Source: JADJRG01 sp964474905 | GTDB lineage: Bacteria; Myxococcota_A; Polyangia; Nannocystales; Nannocystaceae | Assembly: GCA_964474905.1 (NCBI GenBank) | Contig: CAYYUP010000024.1 | Coordinates: 10,836-74,835, forward strand | Direction: 5' to 3' | Length of the DNA: 64,000 nt | Position numbers and translations under genes: made by a program | Shown here: positions 62,668 to 64,000 of the stretch, piece by piece | How the letters are laid out: each line of letters starts with the position of its first letter | Numbering within the stretch: position 1 is the first letter of the stretch | Notes under the pieces: model-generated | Database searches by the model: none | The model's input: only the letters and a program-made list of their open reading frames with translations | Told to the model about the DNA's origin: nothing

Positions 62668-63898
62668 TCAACGAGTCGGCGTGCAGCGGGTCTCTTTGGG
62701 CCCGCACTTTACCCGCACGTGCATATGCGCAGTGTGCCCCGGTGAGTGGCGAACGACCCCGTTGTTCGACCTCGATGGGCGCGGCCACTGGATGATCTCA
62801 GCGAGGTCCTTCTTGCTCGCGCCACTGGCCTTGGCCGCCTTGTAGAGGACCTTTTGCAACCGGTGATCGAGGAAGATGTAGCGGACCTGACCGGTATCGA
62901 CAAAGGCCTTGATCAGCAACCAGGCCGCTCGCCAATCGACCTCTTTGGTCCGCGGCGGCTTGTGGTGCTCGACGCTCTTGCGCACCGGCAAGCGGATATC
63001 CATGTCACGGCCGCTCTGGTGCGAGCGATGCGGACGAAAGCGGCCGCCCCTGGGCAAGGAGAGCGCGCCTATCACCAACGCACGCCGGTAGCCCGAAATC
63101 TGGCGAAAGGCCCCAAATGCCCGGATCGCAGTCTTGATCGTGTGGCTCGAGCCAAAGGCCTGAGCGGGCTTTCGCAGGATGTAAAAATCCGTTTCGTCGG
63201 GCAGGGTGACGCCGTTGGCGACCCGTCCCTTGGTCGGCTTGCCGATACTAAAAGCGTTGCGCCGAACCTTCGCGAGCAGCCGCCGAGTCTCGCGGTCTAT
63301 CGCTGGAGAGCCGCTAACGCCCGCAGGAGCCCCCCCGCCTGCGCCCTCGTCGCTGTCCCCCGCGAGCGCTGGTTCGACCCAAATCTTGAGCGTCTTGCCG
63401 GCGATGAGCACGGCTTTTTTCTTGTTGCTCTTGTTCTTCTTTTTCTTGCGCGGCTTGTTCCACTTCTTGAGCTGCTTGACGTCGACGTCGTGGGCCCTGG
63501 CGATTTTCTCCCAGGTGTCCCTTTTTTTGATCTCGTACTCGATCCGCTCGCGCGGCGGCGGCGGTCGAAGGGCACGCACTTTGAGGGTCTTGCCAGCCCG
63601 CAGATAGACCTTTCGCGGGTCCATCTTGTTCCACTTGAGCAGGCTCTTCTTGCTGACCCCGTAGCGCTCCGCGATCGAATCCAGGCTCTCGGCAGGGATA
63701 ATTTTGTGCCGGATCCACTTGGGCTTGTCGTCGACGGGAACGGCCTTGGGCTCGGTCGGCGGCGCAACTTCAGCCTCGACAACGGGGTCGAGCGCGACCT
63801 GGCCGGTGGCGATCTCGATCTCGTATTGGGCCGCGAGCGCGTCCAGGTCGTCCTCGACCCGGATCCCCTGAGCTGCCCCTTGAGCAAGCTCCGACCCC
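62668..63898 (-). CDS. LysM-MepA-type peptidoglycan endopeptidase, 5' end lost
   Basis: A murein hydrolase. Two LysM domains (IIPAESLDSIAERYGVSKKSLLKWN and KKRDTWEKIARAHDVDVKQLKKWN, in pieces) bind peptidoglycan. The C-terminal ~220 residues form a penicillin-insensitive murein endopeptidase (M74) domain with metal ligands in HRSHQSGRDMDI and HTAHMHVRVKC. The real N-terminus (signal peptide) lies beyond the low-complexity end of the window; the Gly/Trp-rich residues encoded there are not part of the protein. A basic Lys-rich segment (PRKKKKNKSNKKK) links the second LysM. Confidence 0.88.
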
Positions 63899-64000
63899 GC
63901 CCCCGACCCCCACCCCCCCCCCCACCCCCCCCCCCAACCCCCCCCCCCCCACCCCCCCCCCACCCCCCCCACACCCCCCCCCCCACCCCCCCACACCCCC
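63899..64000. other. Near-homopolymeric C run at the window end
   Basis: The last ~100 bases are C runs broken by single A. This is unlike anything else in the window and reads like a sequencing artefact at the end of a contig. Frames through it give Gly-rich nonsense. Confidence 0.85.

Noticed and set aside
63770..64000. Gly-rich protein N-terminus of the MepA-type gene
   Set aside because: Encoded by the near-homopolymeric end of the contig, most likely an artefact.

Overview
The window is GC-rich DNA (locally AT-rich only in a few intergenic stretches) that looks like the chromosome of a myxobacterium, most likely of the Nannocystineae (Nannocystis/Plesiocystis/Enhygromyxa type). Support comes from several secreted lipoproteins with Ser/Thr/Gly/Glu-rich linkers, a protein ending in a MYXO-CTERM-like tail, homologues of families I know mainly from myxobacteria (MXAN_5187 type, TIGR04551 type), and eukaryote-like enzymes (an EF-hand NADPH oxidase, a phosphagen kinase, a SUFU-domain protein). 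The genus is an inference. A 100-base N gap (2005-2104) interrupts the sequence inside a 16-bp tandem repeat. The last ~100 bases are an almost pure C run that looks like a contig-end artefact.

Layout. 1-10742 is one long minus-strand set: a truncated EF-hand NADPH oxidase, a feruloyl-CoA-synthetase-like enzyme, a potassium uptake set trkH - small lipoprotein - trkA, a membrane glycosyltransferase and a beta-propeller lipoprotein. 11180-16411 is an accessory island: two ATPase-like genes (416 and 1060 codons of product) bracketed by two ~255-bp inverted repeats (copies A and B). 16608-30594 holds a rhodanese-MoeB, a MoxR / DUF58 / BatA-like set split by a hybrid histidine kinase, an arginine-kinase-like phosphagen kinase, a DOPA-dioxygenase/azoreductase fusion with a divergent LysR regulator and an AraC-type pseudogene, then NagZ and a HIT protein. 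30751-35884 encodes two secreted lipoproteins (FG-GAP/ASPIC and Cys-rich choice-of-anchor L type) and a fatty acid desaturase. 36003-36706 is a second inverted pair (copies C and D) of the same repeat family, with no gene between them. 36764-47572 is housekeeping: dCMP deaminase, M32 carboxypeptidase, polysaccharide deacetylase, an outer membrane protein, radA, recA-cinA, a PP2C phosphatase and a PilZ protein. 47627-52721 is a selenocysteine locus: selD (itself with an in-frame UGA at the catalytic position), selB and selA. 52815-63898 has FHA-comEC, an MXAN_5187-type protein, peptide deformylase, SUFU-serC, a MYXO-CTERM protein and a LysM/MepA-type endopeptidase.

The most unusual structure is the repeat family A-D. 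The four copies occur as two head-to-head inverted pairs in the same configuration, one around a 4.7-kb two-gene cargo and one around only 274 bp. Each copy folds into nested stems, and copy D has changed both arms of one stem in a complementary way. This points to selection on, or concerted maintenance of, a folded RNA or hairpin DNA. I read the A-B unit as a candidate undescribed mobile or cassette-like element carrying a P-loop ATPase and a large partner protein whose C-terminus is fused to a MarR-type DNA-binding domain. The second notable system is the selenocysteine locus, where SelD needs the product it helps to make.
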